NCBI GenBank assembly: GCA_026014545.1
Contig: JAOZIH010000009.1
Coordinates: forward strand, 1-64,000
Source of the DNA: Candidatus Bathyarchaeota archaeon
GTDB taxonomy: Archaea; Thermoproteota; Bathyarchaeia; Bathyarchaeales; Bathycorpusculaceae
DNA length: 64,000 nucleotides
Reading direction: 5' to 3'
The notes under the pieces are model-generated. The model saw only the letters and a program-made list of their open reading frames with translations. It was not told the DNA's origin and did no database searches. Position 1 is the first letter of the stretch, and each line of letters opens with the position of its first letter. The position numbers and the translations under genes were made by a program. This document shows positions 8,291 through 18,659 of the stretch, one piece after another.

Positions 8291-8701
8291 TCAAGCAGCG
8301 GGTTTTTTCCATTCACTCATTAAAGCCTCATAGAGGCTGTCCTCTTCTTCTATGGTTTCGTACCAGCCTAGGTTGCGGGCAATTCTCTGTGCAATCAAGT
8401 GATAACACAAGTGGACTTTTCGGTCTAACACGCGAAAGTAAAAGTCGTCGCACATGCAGAATTCAGCTTCAGGCATTATCAGGTAATCACGCTCTCGCCC
8501 AACAACTATCCAGACGATACGGCCGCTTGGTCTGAAAACATATTTTTTAACGCGGTTTTCCTTTAAGGCTTCAAGTGCCTTTGTGAAGCGCTGGCCGAAA
8601 AGCTCATAGAGCACCGTAAGATTCTTGCCAGAGATTTTTCCTTCTGCTTTTGCTTCCCGGCAGATGCTGTTTAACACTTCAATTTCTGAAGGGGTATTCA
8701 T
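8291..8701 (-). CDS. SWIM zinc-finger protein
   Basis: A 136-residue protein with a CxC-x(n)-CxH SWIM motif: CMC at about 82-84 and CYH about 16 residues later. The N-terminal half is helical. SWIM proteins of this size in archaea belong to the Shu2/SWS1-related group, whose eukaryotic members act with Rad51 paralogues in recombination. A role in recombinational repair is an inference from the family. No operon partner: Hsp20 upstream is separated by 32 nt. Confidence 0.65.
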   Translation of the reverse strand: MNTPSEIEVLNSICREAKAEGKISGKNLTVLYELFGQRFTKALEALKENRVKKYVFRPSGRIVWIVVGRERDYLIMPEAEFCMCDDFYFRVLDRKVHLCYHLIAQRIARNLGWYETIEEEDSLYEALMSEWKKPAA

Positions 8702-8733
8702 GTGTGCACGAGCAATTTAATACGCAGCAACAT

Positions 8734-9333
8734 TCATTCGATGTCGATTGGTTCACCTTTTGGTGGTGATGGTGCGTCAACTTTGGGAAAGATAACTTCC
8801 AGCACACCGTTTTTGTAGCTTGATTTTGCCTCCCTCACTCTTACCTTCGCGGGAAGCGCAACTTCCTTATAGTACTTGTACTGCGGCGTGTCCACGCTGA
8901 TTTCAAGCGAATCCTCGGTACCGCGGAGCTTTATGTCGCTTTTTTCCACTCCAGGCAATTCGGCGACCACGCGAATTTCGCTGTCTGCCTCAATCACATC
9001 AATAAGCGGTTCACGCTCTTCCTTAACCGTTGGACCTTGAATGCCCTTCTTTATGTTGCCAAACTCGCGAATTTCAGGCTTGCCGTCAGGACCAATTTTC
9101 ATGCTGTAGCCATAAACAAAAGGCCCGAATTCTCTCACAGTGCTCCCATCCGGAAGCTTACGCTCCTTAACATATTCCTTAGGAACCTTTTCAGTGAACA
9201 TGCGGAATTCTTCTTCTATACGCTTTTCCATCTCGCGGAACATGCGGTCAATGTCGCCGAAAAACGGGTCATTAGCTAATGGATACCGACGGCGCTTAAA
9301 CCATTCTGGATAATCCTCATCATCTGACGACAT
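8734..9333 (-). CDS. hsp20: small heat-shock protein, Hsp20/alpha-crystallin family
   Basis: ATP-independent holdase. The 199-residue protein has a charged N terminus (MSSDDEDYPEWFKRRR) and an alpha-crystallin domain (about 105-190) with VVAELPGVEKSDIKLRG and SYKNGVLEVIFPK. It is closely similar to the Hsp20 at 57940-58548, including the unusual middle segment GPFVYGYSMKIGPDGKPEI, so the two are paralogues. The start at 9333 is chosen because GGTGG lies 7 nt upstream; the ATG at 9339 is too close to it. The paralogue also begins MSS. Confidence 0.9.
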   Translation of the reverse strand: MSSDDEDYPEWFKRRRYPLANDPFFGDIDRMFREMEKRIEEEFRMFTEKVPKEYVKERKLPDGSTVREFGPFVYGYSMKIGPDGKPEIREFGNIKKGIQGPTVKEEREPLIDVIEADSEIRVVAELPGVEKSDIKLRGTEDSLEISVDTPQYKYYKEVALPAKVRVREAKSSYKNGVLEVIFPKVDAPSPPKGEPIDIE

Positions 9334-9538
9334 AAACATTCCACCTTAGTAATGTGGGTTATCGTTTCTATAAGTGTTATGCTATTTATTTCGCATTTTT
9401 TCTTGCAAAACCAGTGGTGGCGAAATCGCAATACTCTAAGCGAAAAGCTAACCATTTACTTAGGAACGGGAAAAGGCAAACAGAGTATTTGCATGCCTAC
9501 TGGTGCTTTTGAACAGGCTACAACTGTTTGCGAGTTTT

Positions 9539-10378
9539 CTAAAGTTGCTTTAGCTGGTTTAAAGTCCCAAGATAAGTGCCGTCTAAAAGATAAATTTCCG
9601 CGTTATCCAAGTCTACAGTTTTTGATCGCAAAACAGGCCCGATCATGCTTGGCGCTTGCCCCTCTTTTTGTGCCGCTTCATTTATTGGTCTGCCGCCTAG
9701 AAAATCGTTGAACGATGGCATCAGAAAGATTTGTGTTGTGCGCGGCGCGAAGTTGTAATGCTTCTTTATCGTGGCTTCAGCAGAGTCTTCAACTTTTATA
9801 TTGCTCTTTTGTAAGAGCAATGTGGCTAGTTGGCCAGTGTGGCATTTGGCTTTAACCCACACTTGCCGCGTTATCTTTAAGCCAGACGGGTCGCGAAAAA
9901 CTACTACAGGATGAAGATGGCCCATAATTAGCGTTTTACACTTCAGAAGCATGGGTGAAGGCCACTTGTGCCCGTGGAAAAGTCCGACGTCGCCAACAAT
10001 GGTGCCTGTTGCGGGAAGAAGCCGTATGCCTTCTGGTAGCAGAGGTTCAAGGTTTGCATCGTGGTTGCCGCGTACTATAGCGATGTTCTTCACGTAGTTT
10101 TTGAGTTGAATGAAAAATTCAGGTATATCACGCCATTCGCCTGGTTCCGCTGTAACTACAGTGTATTTGACGTCGCCGAGAATCAGCAGAGTGTCAGGTT
10201 TGTATTTAGAAAGCAAAGTCGTTAGTTTTTGCAGAAGCTTGGATGTTTGGCTTGGAACATGAATACCCTTCTCATAAAGCGTCAGCTCCCAGCCCAAGTG
10301 CGGGTCAGCGATAACAAGCGTTTTTGCGCCCTCTGCCTCTATCAAAGCCGCGGGATGCGGCCGAAGTAACCTTAACAT
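9539..10378 (-). CDS. calcineurin-like metallophosphoesterase (COG1407 type)
   Basis: Two-metal phosphoesterase with motifs in order: DPHLG (25-29), GDVK (68-71), GNHD (104-107), a GH pair near 135 and GHLHP near 153. The SbcD/Mre11-like nuclease domains share these motifs, but this 279-residue family lacks their capping domain; substrate is unknown. The ATG is 1 nt after the stop of the IMPase gene, so the two are co-translated. Confidence 0.8.
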   Translation of the reverse strand: MLRLLRPHPAALIEAEGAKTLVIADPHLGWELTLYEKGIHVPSQTSKLLQKLTTLLSKYKPDTLLILGDVKYTVVTAEPGEWRDIPEFFIQLKNYVKNIAIVRGNHDANLEPLLPEGIRLLPATGTIVGDVGLFHGHKWPSPMLLKCKTLIMGHLHPVVVFRDPSGLKITRQVWVKAKCHTGQLATLLLQKSNIKVEDSAEATIKKHYNFAPRTTQIFLMPSFNDFLGGRPINEAAQKEGQAPSMIGPVLRSKTVDLDNAEIYLLDGTYLGTLNQLKQL

Positions 10379-10379
10379 T

Positions 10380-11201
10380 TCAGCTTACCAAACCAAGAAT
10401 TTGCTTGTGCAACTGCTCATTTCCAGAGGCAATAAACTTTATTTTCTGCATAGGATCCAACGCGGTCGCTAGCGCGAGACCTTCAGGCGTGGTTATTACT
10501 CCACCAGCCTCTTTGAGTATTAGATAGCCAGCAGCCAGGTCAGTCACGCGGAGTTTTCCACGGATATCCACGAAAGCGTCTGTTAAGCCTTCAGCCACGT
10601 AGCATAGTTCAAGGGCGTTGGCGCCAAAATGCCGTATGTGCCCAGTTTTTTCAATCAGATCTGACAAGCGAGGTGCAATTGCTTTAACTTTGTAGCTGTT
10701 CAGGTCTAAACCTATCACTGCATCTTCCAGCGATGTACGTGGTGAGGGGTTTATTTTCTTGCCGTCACGATAGGCGCCTTTACCCTCCATTGCAGTGTAC
10801 GTAGTATCATGGAAGAGGTCCGTCACCAAAGCTGCGAAAACTGTGGAAAGTACTGGTAGCGTGGACACGGCGATTGAAGTGGCGTAAAATGGTAGCCGCC
10901 GGACAAGGTTAGTTGTGCCATCTATTGGATCAACAGTTACATAGCACTGCGCTGGATTCGCGCCGAACTCTTTCACGCCAGACTCTTCACTTACAAGCGT
11001 AAAAGCGCTGAGATTCTGCTCTAAAACCTCAACTATAGCGTTTTCCGCGGCTAAGTCCACAGGCTTCATTGGGTCGCCTCCGGCGCCAGTGCCCAGAACA
11101 GGCTGCTGCGCTGTTGCGGATTCAAGATAAGGGCGAATCTTTGCTTTCACGTTATCTCTGCAGCGAATCAGAATTTTCAACCAATCAGTTTTTGCACTCA
11201 T
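10380..11201 (-). CDS. suhB: inositol-1-monophosphatase / fructose-1,6-bisphosphatase family
   Basis: Mg-dependent, Li-sensitive sugar phosphatase family. Motifs: EESG (metal ligand), DPIDGTTN (metal and phosphate binding), GKGAY, and VTDLAAGYLILKEAGG near the C terminus. Archaeal members often hydrolyse both inositol phosphate and fructose bisphosphate. The start at 11201 has GAAGG 8 nt upstream; a longer reading to 11237 is less likely. Operon with the metallophosphoesterase. Confidence 0.88.
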   Translation of the reverse strand: MSAKTDWLKILIRCRDNVKAKIRPYLESATAQQPVLGTGAGGDPMKPVDLAAENAIVEVLEQNLSAFTLVSEESGVKEFGANPAQCYVTVDPIDGTTNLVRRLPFYATSIAVSTLPVLSTVFAALVTDLFHDTTYTAMEGKGAYRDGKKINPSPRTSLEDAVIGLDLNSYKVKAIAPRLSDLIEKTGHIRHFGANALELCYVAEGLTDAFVDIRGKLRVTDLAAGYLILKEAGGVITTPEGLALATALDPMQKIKFIASGNEQLHKQILGLVS

Positions 11202-11362
11202 CGAGAGCGCCTTCTTGCACGACATATGCACATTCAACTTGATAGCCTTTTACCTAACCCGTTAGCAAACACCATGCAAGAATAAACGGGCATTTAACGC
11301 GATTAAGCGGTGCGCGGACATTTTTTGATGTGGTTTTCTAAATCGCAAATCTCTTTAAGCGT

Positions 11363-12070
11363 ATGCCCTATACGTCATTTAAAAGCGTGAGCCTCTTGGA
11401 ATTGCAGGACATAGCAGAGTGGATGCGTAACTTCGCCTTGCAATATGGATACCTAGGTATATTCCTCATAAGCCTGCTTGGAGCAACAGCAATCTTCATA
11501 CCCATCCCCTACACTGTCGTCATATTCATCCTCGGCGGACTCCAAGACAACTTGGGCAACTGGATTTTTGAACCACTATGGATCGCAATTGCTGCAGGAG
11601 CCGGTGCAGCCATAGGCGAATTTTCAGGTTACTTAATCGGTTTCGGTGGGAGAAAAGTGATAGGCGTCAGATACAAGAAGAAAATGGATTTTTTAACGAA
11701 GCTTTTCAAGAAATTCGGGCCGATAGCCATCTTCATCTTTGCTTTGACGCCGCTTCCTGACGACTTGCTCTTCATTCCGCTGGGCATCATGAGGTACGGG
11801 CTAATTCAGGCTTTCATACCAGCATTGCTTGGAAAATTCTTCTCTAACCTTATAATAGCCTATAGCGGCCGCTTATCTCTTGGAATTGTTAAAATCATCT
11901 TCGGATTAGAAGGCGAAGGAGCCTCATTGCTGATAGGCACAGTGATTGGAATAGCCTTGCTGATCATTGTATTTGTTATAATGTTTAAGGTGGATTGGGA
12001 AAAGCGATTCTCGAAATATGTAGAGGAAGAGCCCAATTGCCAACCTTCTGAAGGCGCCGCCACAAAGTAA
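11363..12070 (+). CDS. VTT-domain (DedA/YqaA-like) membrane protein
   Basis: Integral membrane protein of 235 residues with about five hydrophobic segments. The VTT core has the re-entrant motifs GATAIFIPIPYTVVIFILGG and ALTPLPDDLLFIPLG with G/P-rich bends, and GAAIGEFSGYLIGFGGRK between them. DedA-superfamily proteins translocate lipids in the best studied cases; the substrate here is unknown. The charged tail after the last helix is cytoplasmic. Confidence 0.8.
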   Translation: MPYTSFKSVSLLELQDIAEWMRNFALQYGYLGIFLISLLGATAIFIPIPYTVVIFILGGLQDNLGNWIFEPLWIAIAAGAGAAIGEFSGYLIGFGGRKVIGVRYKKKMDFLTKLFKKFGPIAIFIFALTPLPDDLLFIPLGIMRYGLIQAFIPALLGKFFSNLIIAYSGRLSLGIVKIIFGLEGEGASLLIGTVIGIALLIIVFVIMFKVDWEKRFSKYVEEEPNCQPSEGAATK

Positions 12071-12140
12071 GCAAGAATAAAATTAAATCTTATTGCGGCA
12101 TCCAAATAACTTGTTAGCTTTAGAGCAGGATGCGCCGAGT

Positions 12141-12698
12141 ATGAAGCCTATTAAGATTTTGGGTATTGTGGGTAGTTTGCGTAACGGTTCATATAACAAG
12201 GCTTTGATGCGCGCTGCTATGGCACTGAAGCCAGATGATGCCGTGATAGAAATATTTGATATTGGAGGAATCCCACCTTTCAATCAAGATTTAGAGGAAA
12301 ACCCGCCTGAAATCGTGAAAAAGTTTAAGGCAGCCATTAAGGCGGCGGATGCATTGCTGATAGCCACGCCAGAGTATAACTATTCTGTGCCTGGCGTTTT
12401 GAAGAATGCAATCGACTGGGCTTCTAGACCCTATGGAGATAACGCGTTCGCTGGGAAACCTGTAGCCATCATGAGCGCTTCAATTGGCAGCTTCGGCGGT
12501 GCGCGGGCGCAGTATCATCTGCGGCAGATATTGCTTGCGCTGGATATGTATCCGCTTAACCGTCCAGAGGTTATGCTGCCCTTTGCTGATGAAAGTGTGG
12601 ATGCGGAAGGTAATCTTACGAATGAAAAGACGCGGCAGCTAATACGGGAACTGCTTGAAGCGCTAGTGACATGGACACGGAAGCTGAAGAAGCCATAA
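12141..12698 (+). CDS. NADPH-dependent FMN reductase family protein
   Basis: Flavodoxin-fold oxidoreductase. MKPIKILGIVGSLRNGSYN holds the FMN phosphate-binding loop, and PEYNYSVPGVLKNAIDWASR is the signature of the NAD(P)H-dependent FMN reductase/azoreductase family. GSFGGARAQYHLRQIL follows. A longer reading from TTG 12093 is unlikely because the domain starts at 12141. 185 residues, typical length. Monocistronic. Confidence 0.88.
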   Translation: MKPIKILGIVGSLRNGSYNKALMRAAMALKPDDAVIEIFDIGGIPPFNQDLEENPPEIVKKFKAAIKAADALLIATPEYNYSVPGVLKNAIDWASRPYGDNAFAGKPVAIMSASIGSFGGARAQYHLRQILLALDMYPLNRPEVMLPFADESVDAEGNLTNEKTRQLIRELLEALVTWTRKLKKP

Positions 12699-12786
12699 AA
12701 GCCTAACAACATGCCCTTCAGTGTTTAGTGCAATTGAAACATTAAATTTAAAATTAACATGTGCCACTTTAGAGTAGGCGAATTAA

Positions 12787-14073
12787 GTGAAGGTTATTGC
12801 TGATCTGCACATTCACGGCCGCTACAGCCGGGCAACAAGTCAGCAGATGAGCCTCAAAGAGATTGCTCGTTTCGCGAAGGTTAAGGGGCTGAACCTTGTT
12901 GGCACAGGCGATTTTACACATCCTAAATGGCTCAGAGAAATAAAGGATACATTGGTCCCAGAGGAAGGCACAGGCCTTTACAGGGTCTTCGATGACGCAG
13001 CCTCGCAGGTGCATTTCGTGCTATCAACTGAGGTCTGCACCGTCTTCAATGCTGGAGAAGAAGCCAAGAAGGTGCATCATGTGATTTTGACGCCGAGCTT
13101 GGAGACCGCAGAGCAAATAAACGATGTACTCGCGCGCTACGGCGACTTGGGCGCAGATGGTAGACCACTGCTAAATATGACGGCTGCGCAGTTGGTTGAG
13201 GAGGTTATGGCAACCTCAAGCGGTAACATGGTTTTTCCAGCGCATGCATGGACGCCTTGGTTCAGCATTTTCGGCGCTTTCAGCGGCTTTAACAGTGTAG
13301 AAGAATGCTATGACGACATGACGAAACATGTGCATGCGCTTGAGACAGGGCTTTCCTCGGACCCGCCGATGAATTGGCGCCTAAGCAAGCTTGACAGGTT
13401 CACGCTGCTTTCAAATAGCGACAGCCACAGCTTTTGGCCTTGGCGGCTGGGCAGAGAGGCAAACGTCTTTGAGCTTGAAGAAATAAGTTACCGGGAAGTG
13501 GTTGATGCCATTCGCTGCAAAGACCACTCGCGGCTTAAGTTCACTATTGAAACTGACCCAGCTTATGGTAAGTATCATTGGACTGGGCATCGCGCCTGTA
13601 ATGTGTCTCTTTCGCCGCAAGAAGCGCAGAAACTTGGCAACGTATGTCCAGTTTGTCGCAGAAAACTAACAAAGGGCGTTGAGCAGCGTGTCGAAGAGCT
13701 TGCTGATCGACCAGCTGATTTTAAGCCCGAGAATACGCCGGGGTTTATGCGGGTGTTGCCGCTTTCGGAGATAATTGCAACAGTGTTAGGTGTTGATTCT
13801 CCTTCGACGCAGGCTGTTTGGAAGATATATAACTCGCTTATCAACCGATTTGGCGATGAGTACACGGTGCTTCTCGACGCACCTGCTGATATGCTGTTGG
13901 ATGTTGTGGAAGCCGCTATTGCAGAGGCTATCCTTCAGGTCAGAGCTGGCGCTGTCAAGGTCGTTCCCGGGTATGATGGCGTGTATGGAAAGCTTGTTTT
14001 GGGGGCGGGCGCTTCAGCTGAGAAAGCGCGGCGTGGAAGAGTTCAACAGTTGAATCTTGCGGATTTCTGGTGA
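12787..14073 (+). CDS. endoQ: endonuclease Q (PHP-domain deaminated-base endonuclease)
   Basis: PHP-superfamily protein of COG1379, the family shown in Thermococcales to nick DNA 5' to uracil, hypoxanthine, xanthine and abasic sites. The metal-binding PHP motifs are DLHIHGRYS at the N terminus, GTGDFTHP, VLSTEV, HHVILTP, PAHAWTPWF and NSDSHS. A zinc module with CPVCRRKL follows the PHP domain, and a C-terminal helical region ends near GRVQQLNLADFW. 428 residues, family length. The start is GTG at 12787. Together with EndoV (55453) it gives two pathways for deaminated DNA. Confidence 0.85.
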   Translation: MKVIADLHIHGRYSRATSQQMSLKEIARFAKVKGLNLVGTGDFTHPKWLREIKDTLVPEEGTGLYRVFDDAASQVHFVLSTEVCTVFNAGEEAKKVHHVILTPSLETAEQINDVLARYGDLGADGRPLLNMTAAQLVEEVMATSSGNMVFPAHAWTPWFSIFGAFSGFNSVEECYDDMTKHVHALETGLSSDPPMNWRLSKLDRFTLLSNSDSHSFWPWRLGREANVFELEEISYREVVDAIRCKDHSRLKFTIETDPAYGKYHWTGHRACNVSLSPQEAQKLGNVCPVCRRKLTKGVEQRVEELADRPADFKPENTPGFMRVLPLSEIIATVLGVDSPSTQAVWKIYNSLINRFGDEYTVLLDAPADMLLDVVEAAIAEAILQVRAGAVKVVPGYDGVYGKLVLGAGASAEKARRGRVQQLNLADFW

Positions 14074-14154
14074 GTATGGAGTTTGATGTTGTTTTTTGTG
14101 TTTGTGTGTTTAACATCGCAACGGCAACGCTTATTAAGTCGTAATATATGTGAT

Positions 14155-14167
14155 ACCCCGTCGGGGT
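14155..14167 (+). other. hairpin next to a TTG start codon
   Basis: ACCCC-GTC-GGGGT, five perfect pairs with a three-base loop, ending 4 nt before the TTG at 14172. It could expose or hide the initiation region, or be fortuitous. Confidence 0.3.
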
Positions 14168-14171
14168 TACC

Positions 14172-14489
14172 TTGGAACCAACAACCAGAAAAGAAGACCA
14201 AATCTTCAAAATAATCGACAGCGTCCTAAAACAAGTCTTTGGCGAAGAAGCAACCACTTTCATATACAAATACATAGAACAAAACCACCAGCTACGCAAA
14301 AGCGAATTTTCAAAGAAAATCGACATTTTCGCAAAAGGATTCGAAGAATGCCTAAGCTCAGGCGCCTTCGTAGTTGAAAACAAAATACTAGAAGACCTTG
14401 CAGTCACCTACGGCGCCTCCAAAAAAGCAAAGTTTGGAAAAGAATATGATTTTGCCAACCAAATGAGACTCTTGCTACAAAAAGCTTAA
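14172..14489 (+). CDS. small helical archaeal protein, NitrOD5/DUF3227-like
   Basis: 105 residues, all helical, with FKIIDSVLKQVFGEEATTFI near the N terminus and FAKGFEECLSSGAFVVENKI in the middle, a pattern I associate with the archaeal NitrOD5/DUF3227 family. Function is unknown. The start is TTG, directly after a small hairpin. A TATA-like TTATTAA at 14131-14137 fits a short leader. Monocistronic. Confidence 0.6.
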   Translation: MEPTTRKEDQIFKIIDSVLKQVFGEEATTFIYKYIEQNHQLRKSEFSKKIDIFAKGFEECLSSGAFVVENKILEDLAVTYGASKKAKFGKEYDFANQMRLLLQKA

Positions 14490-14610
14490 GCTGCCTACTT
14501 ACATAAAACCTATTTTAAATTTTAAAGTCAATTTTACGCGAAACAAAACTGTTTTATTCTCTTAAGCAATTACTCCAGCCTAAATCTCATTACAGAAGGT
14601 TAAGCCGCCT

Positions 14611-15996
14611 ATGGAAGAAGTTCTCTCCAAAATAAATGGCATAGCTGTCCAAAAATTCGGCGCTGAATACGCGGAAGCCCGCGTGCAGAAACTTAACAAA
14701 ACAATGCTAACCTTAAAAGAAGACCGTGTTGAAGCGGCTAAGCAAGGCATCGAAAGCGGCGCGGCGTTACGTGTGCTCGTTAATGGCGCCTGGGGCTTCG
14801 CGTCAGTCGGCTCTCTAAAAGCTGAAGAGTTAATGAGCGCTGTTTCAGACGCGTGCAAAATGGCGAAAATGGCCAGCACACGACTGAAAACTCGAATAAA
14901 GCTTGCAAAAACTAAAACTGTGGAAGACCATGTCCAAGTGAAATCAAAGAAAAACCCTGTTGAAGTCCAAATGGAAGAAAAAATAAAAACCGCGTTAGCA
15001 GTGAATAAGGCCACGTTAGGTTATGACAACCGAGTCAAAAGCTGCACCATAGATTACTTGGATTTAACAGGTACAAGCTACTTCGTAAACAGCGACGGCA
15101 CATGCATAAACCAAGATAGACTCTATGTTTGGTCAAGAATAACAGTCACAGCCATGCTCAACGGTGTTTTCACTTTTAGCAGAGAAGAAATAGGCTCCAC
15201 AGCGGGCTATGAAATATTTGACGCTAATGCGCCAGAAACTTTAGGCGAGAAAGTGGCAAAGCGCGCAATAGAGCAGTTAGCGGCTAAATCGCCGAAAGGC
15301 GGCAAATTCCCCGTGGTTTTAGGACCAAACGTTGTGGGCGTTTTTGTCCATGAAGCCTTCGGGCATCTTGCTGAGGCAGATTTGGCATTGGCAGGCGGTG
15401 TGCTGGCAGAGAACCTTGGAAAGAAGATAGGTTCAGATTTTGTCACCTTTTATGATGATGGCACAATAAACGGTGCCTTCGGTTCTTTCAAATATGATGA
15501 TGAGGGCGTTCCAGCTCAGAAAACGCTTCTCATCAAAGATGGCGTAGTCACGGGTTTAATGCATAACCGTGAAACCGCCCAGAAATTTAATGTGGAGCCT
15601 ACGGGCAACGCGAGAGCAGAGGATTTTCGCGTGGAGCCGATTATCCGCATGCGCAACACGTACATGGCGCCGCGCGACCATTCCTTCGAAGAGTTGCTGG
15701 AGGACATAAGCTTCGGCTATTACTTCAAAAGTTTTAGAGGGGGCCAAGCGAACTTAGACGGCACTTTTCAGGTAGGCATCCAAGAAGCCTACGAGATAGT
15801 TAACGGCGAGATAGGCGAACCTGTCCGCAACGCTTCCATAAGCGGCAACACGCTTGAAACACTCTTTAAAGTAGACGCTGTTGGAAAAGACTTTGAACTA
15901 TGGCCTGGCCGATGCGGCAAAGGGCAAACTGCCTTCGTATGCGACGGCGGCCCACACATTAGAGTTAAAGAGGTGCTTGTCGGTGGCAATGCTTGA
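14611..15996 (+). CDS. tldD: TldD metalloprotease subunit
   Basis: Zinc-dependent protease subunit of the TldD/TldE heterodimer, which degrades unfolded peptides and in bacteria matures some peptide products. The 461-residue protein carries HEAFGH (H247, E248, H252) as zinc ligands and the conserved C-terminal half with [19 protein letters not shown]. Its stop overlaps the start region of the pmbA/tldE gene, so the subunits are co-translated. Confidence 0.93.
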   Translation: MEEVLSKINGIAVQKFGAEYAEARVQKLNKTMLTLKEDRVEAAKQGIESGAALRVLVNGAWGFASVGSLKAEELMSAVSDACKMAKMASTRLKTRIKLAKTKTVEDHVQVKSKKNPVEVQMEEKIKTALAVNKATLGYDNRVKSCTIDYLDLTGTSYFVNSDGTCINQDRLYVWSRITVTAMLNGVFTFSREEIGSTAGYEIFDANAPETLGEKVAKRAIEQLAAKSPKGGKFPVVLGPNVVGVFVHEAFGHLAEADLALAGGVLAENLGKKIGSDFVTFYDDGTINGAFGSFKYDDEGVPAQKTLLIKDGVVTGLMHNRETAQKFNVEPTGNARAEDFRVEPIIRMRNTYMAPRDHSFEELLEDISFGYYFKSFRGGQANLDGTFQVGIQEAYEIVNGEIGEPVRNASISGNTLETLFKVDAVGKDFELWPGRCGKGQTAFVCDGGPHIRVKEVLVGGNA

Positions 15997-17347
15997 AAAG
16001 GACCAGATGCTAAGTTTGGCGAAAAAGGCTGTGAACGTAGCCCTAGTAAAAGGTGCTGCGGAAGCTGAAGCCTACGTTTACGAAGGGCAAACCATCAATG
16101 TAGGGATAGAACGTGGGCAAGTAACTAAAGGCAATAGAATAATTGATCAGGGCTTAGGCATACGCGTCATAGTCGACCGCGCAGTTGGCTTTGCATACAC
16201 AAACACAATAGAAGAGCAGAAAACCATCGAGGACACAGTGCTTCGGGCTTTAAGCGCCGCAAAAGCAAGCAAACCTGACTCGGACTGGAAGGGGCTAATT
16301 GAAAAGAAACCTTACGCGGCCGCTGAAAAAACTTATGACAGCCGAATTCTTGAGTTGCGCGCTGAAGACTTGGTTAACGTTGCCTTCGACATGCTGGATG
16401 CCGCCACCTCTGTGGATAAGAGGGTTTTCCCAGTTGAAGGCGGAGTTGGCGCCGCATACCTATCAAACGCTATAGCCAACTCAAGCGGCGTTGAAGGTTT
16501 TGACAAAGGAACCATAATCGAATGCAGTTTGGCAACAGTGGCCAAAGAGGGCAGCAAGGTAACGCCCGTATGCTTTGAATTCAATGCTGAACGAAGCTAT
16601 AATGTCGATGCCAACTGGGTTGGAAAGGAAGCCGCGCGCTTAGCAGTTTCCGCCCTAAAAACTAAAAGAATAGAAACAAAAAACACCAAGTTAATCCTAA
16701 CACAGTTCGCGCTACAAGAACTTCTCTACTGCACCTTAATCAACGCTGTAAAGGCAGACAACGTCCAGCGAGGGCAGTCAGCGTTTAAAGGGAAAATCGA
16801 CGAAAAAGTGGCGTCGGAAAACATCACAATTTATGATGACGGCTTATTCCCGGGCGGGCTACGCACTGCAACGTTCGACGGTGAAGGCGCGCCACGCCAG
16901 AAGACGCTGCTCATTGAAAAGGGCATCTTACGCAACTTCCTCTATGACAATTACACGGCAAAGAAAGAAAATAAAGCAAGCACCGGAAACGCTGTACGAG
17001 CAGGGTATCTGTCAACACCGTTTATTGAAGCCACAAACTTCCACATAATGCCCGGCGCCGCTGCCACAGAAGAGCTCCTGAACGAAGTAGAAGACGGCTT
17101 AATCATCTATTACTTGCAGGGCGCGCATAGCAGCAACCCCGTCAGCGGCGAATTCTCCGTAGTCGCTACTCCAGCATGGAAAATCGAGAAAGGCGAAATC
17201 ACACACTGTAGCCGCGGCGTAATGCTCGCAGGCAACATCTTCGAAGCGCTAAAAAATGTAAGCGCAGTAGCCAACAACGAAAGGAAGATGGGGCAGCTGA
17301 TCGCACCTTGGATCTTAGTCGAAAACGTCAAAGTCATCGGTAAATAA
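15983..17347 (+). CDS. pmbA: PmbA/TldE, TldD partner subunit
   Basis: Second subunit of the TldD/TldE protease. It shares the overall fold with TldD, with C-terminal [20 protein letters not shown], but lacks the HExxxH zinc site, as expected for TldE. GAGGTG at 15970-15975 is 7 nt before GTG 15983, the start chosen; ATG 15989 is the alternative, and either overlaps tldD. A longer reading from 15881 lies wholly within tldD and is rejected. About 454 residues. Confidence 0.92.
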   Translation: MAMLEKDQMLSLAKKAVNVALVKGAAEAEAYVYEGQTINVGIERGQVTKGNRIIDQGLGIRVIVDRAVGFAYTNTIEEQKTIEDTVLRALSAAKASKPDSDWKGLIEKKPYAAAEKTYDSRILELRAEDLVNVAFDMLDAATSVDKRVFPVEGGVGAAYLSNAIANSSGVEGFDKGTIIECSLATVAKEGSKVTPVCFEFNAERSYNVDANWVGKEAARLAVSALKTKRIETKNTKLILTQFALQELLYCTLINAVKADNVQRGQSAFKGKIDEKVASENITIYDDGLFPGGLRTATFDGEGAPRQKTLLIEKGILRNFLYDNYTAKKENKASTGNAVRAGYLSTPFIEATNFHIMPGAAATEELLNEVEDGLIIYYLQGAHSSNPVSGEFSVVATPAWKIEKGEITHCSRGVMLAGNIFEALKNVSAVANNERKMGQLIAPWILVENVKVIGK

Positions 17348-17450
17348 ACTTGCCTGTAAAAGTGACTATGTCAAGGTTAATTAATCCCAATTCTGATTGA
17401 CGCTATTGTATAGAAGGCCAAGTGCGCATACAGCAACATAAGCCGCAGTT

Positions 17451-18659
17451 TTAAGCCCAGAAACTCTTTGAATATTCGCCTAAAACAGCTCGGTATATCT
17501 GCATAGTCTGCTCCGCGATTCTATTCCAATCGAAGTTCTCCCGCACTTTCCTGTAAGCGTTTTCGCTGACGTAACGGCTGTAATTTTCATCTAGCAGAAC
17601 CTTGGTTATGCCCCATGCCAAGGATTCAGGATTATTCGGGTAAACCTTAACGCCTGTCACGTCATGCTCAACAATTTCCGACAAGCCCCCAGTGTCAGAA
17701 ACTACAACCGGGCTTTTCGCCGCCATCGCTTCCAACGCTACAATACCAAACGGCTCAAACAGCGAGGGCACAACGGACACGTCAGCGCACTTCTGCAGCT
17801 TAACCAAAGTAGCTTCATCCACAAAACCCAAGAACAGAATTTTATGCTCCAACCGCATACTTCGCGCTATATTCAACAGTTGATCTTTCATGTAGCCGTT
17901 ACCCACAATCAAGAATTTCGCGTTAACCTTCTCCAGAATCTTGGGCACGGCATTGATGAGCACGTGTATGCCTTTCTCGTAAACAAGCCGGCCAACATAG
18001 AGCACGATTTTCTCCTCAGGCAACGCAAACTTGGCGCGAAATTCTTTCAAATTTTCCTTTTCAATGCCCTCGTAAACGCTGGTGTTCACCCCGTTAGGGA
18101 CCATAGCAAGCTTGTCCTCTGGAAGCCCAAAAGCCCACTTAACATGCGAAACCATATAATTACTGCAGCAAATCACCCGCCAAGCCTCATAAGTAAGCCA
18201 CGCTTCCGTCTCATGAATCATCCGCTCCGTGTCAGTGTGAAGCCCATCTCTGCGGCCAATCTCTGTGGAGTGCATTGTAGTCAAAAGCGGTTTCCGAAAA
18301 ACATGCTTCAACCCAATACACGCAGTAGCAACAAGCCAGTCATGTGCATGAAAAACATCAATTTTATCTGCTACCTTATTCACGATGGCCGCAGCTTCCC
18401 GCTGCATATTCAAATTCATTAAATAAACCCAGGTGGCAAAATCAGGTGCAGGATTCTTGTAAGAATCCACACGATAAACTTCCACGCCATCAATGACCTC
18501 ATGCGCAGGCGTATCAGGAAAATCACACGTTACCACGTACACCTTTACACCGTTCCTAGCTAAACTCTTAGATAAGAAATAAACATGAGGCGAAATGCCG
18601 CCTATAACACGCGGCGGAAACTCCCAACTAAACATCATAACACTCAATTCATGTTTCAA
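17451..18659 (-). CDS. GT4-family glycosyltransferase, glycogen-synthase-like
   Basis: GT-B glycosyltransferase of 402 residues with both Rossmann domains. The N domain begins MMFSWEFPPRVIGGISPHVY and contains DVFHAHDWL. The C domain holds VLYVGRLVYEKG and the donor-binding EPFGIVALEAMAAKSP. The order resembles archaeal ADP/UDP-glucose-dependent alpha-glucan synthases. It overlaps the upstream gene by TTGA, using a TTG start at 18659. Last gene of an alpha-glucan operon that includes GH57. Confidence 0.87.
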   Translation of the reverse strand: MKHELSVMMFSWEFPPRVIGGISPHVYFLSKSLARNGVKVYVVTCDFPDTPAHEVIDGVEVYRVDSYKNPAPDFATWVYLMNLNMQREAAAIVNKVADKIDVFHAHDWLVATACIGLKHVFRKPLLTTMHSTEIGRRDGLHTDTERMIHETEAWLTYEAWRVICCSNYMVSHVKWAFGLPEDKLAMVPNGVNTSVYEGIEKENLKEFRAKFALPEEKIVLYVGRLVYEKGIHVLINAVPKILEKVNAKFLIVGNGYMKDQLLNIARSMRLEHKILFLGFVDEATLVKLQKCADVSVVPSLFEPFGIVALEAMAAKSPVVVSDTGGLSEIVEHDVTGVKVYPNNPESLAWGITKVLLDENYSRYVSENAYRKVRENFDWNRIAEQTMQIYRAVLGEYSKSFWA

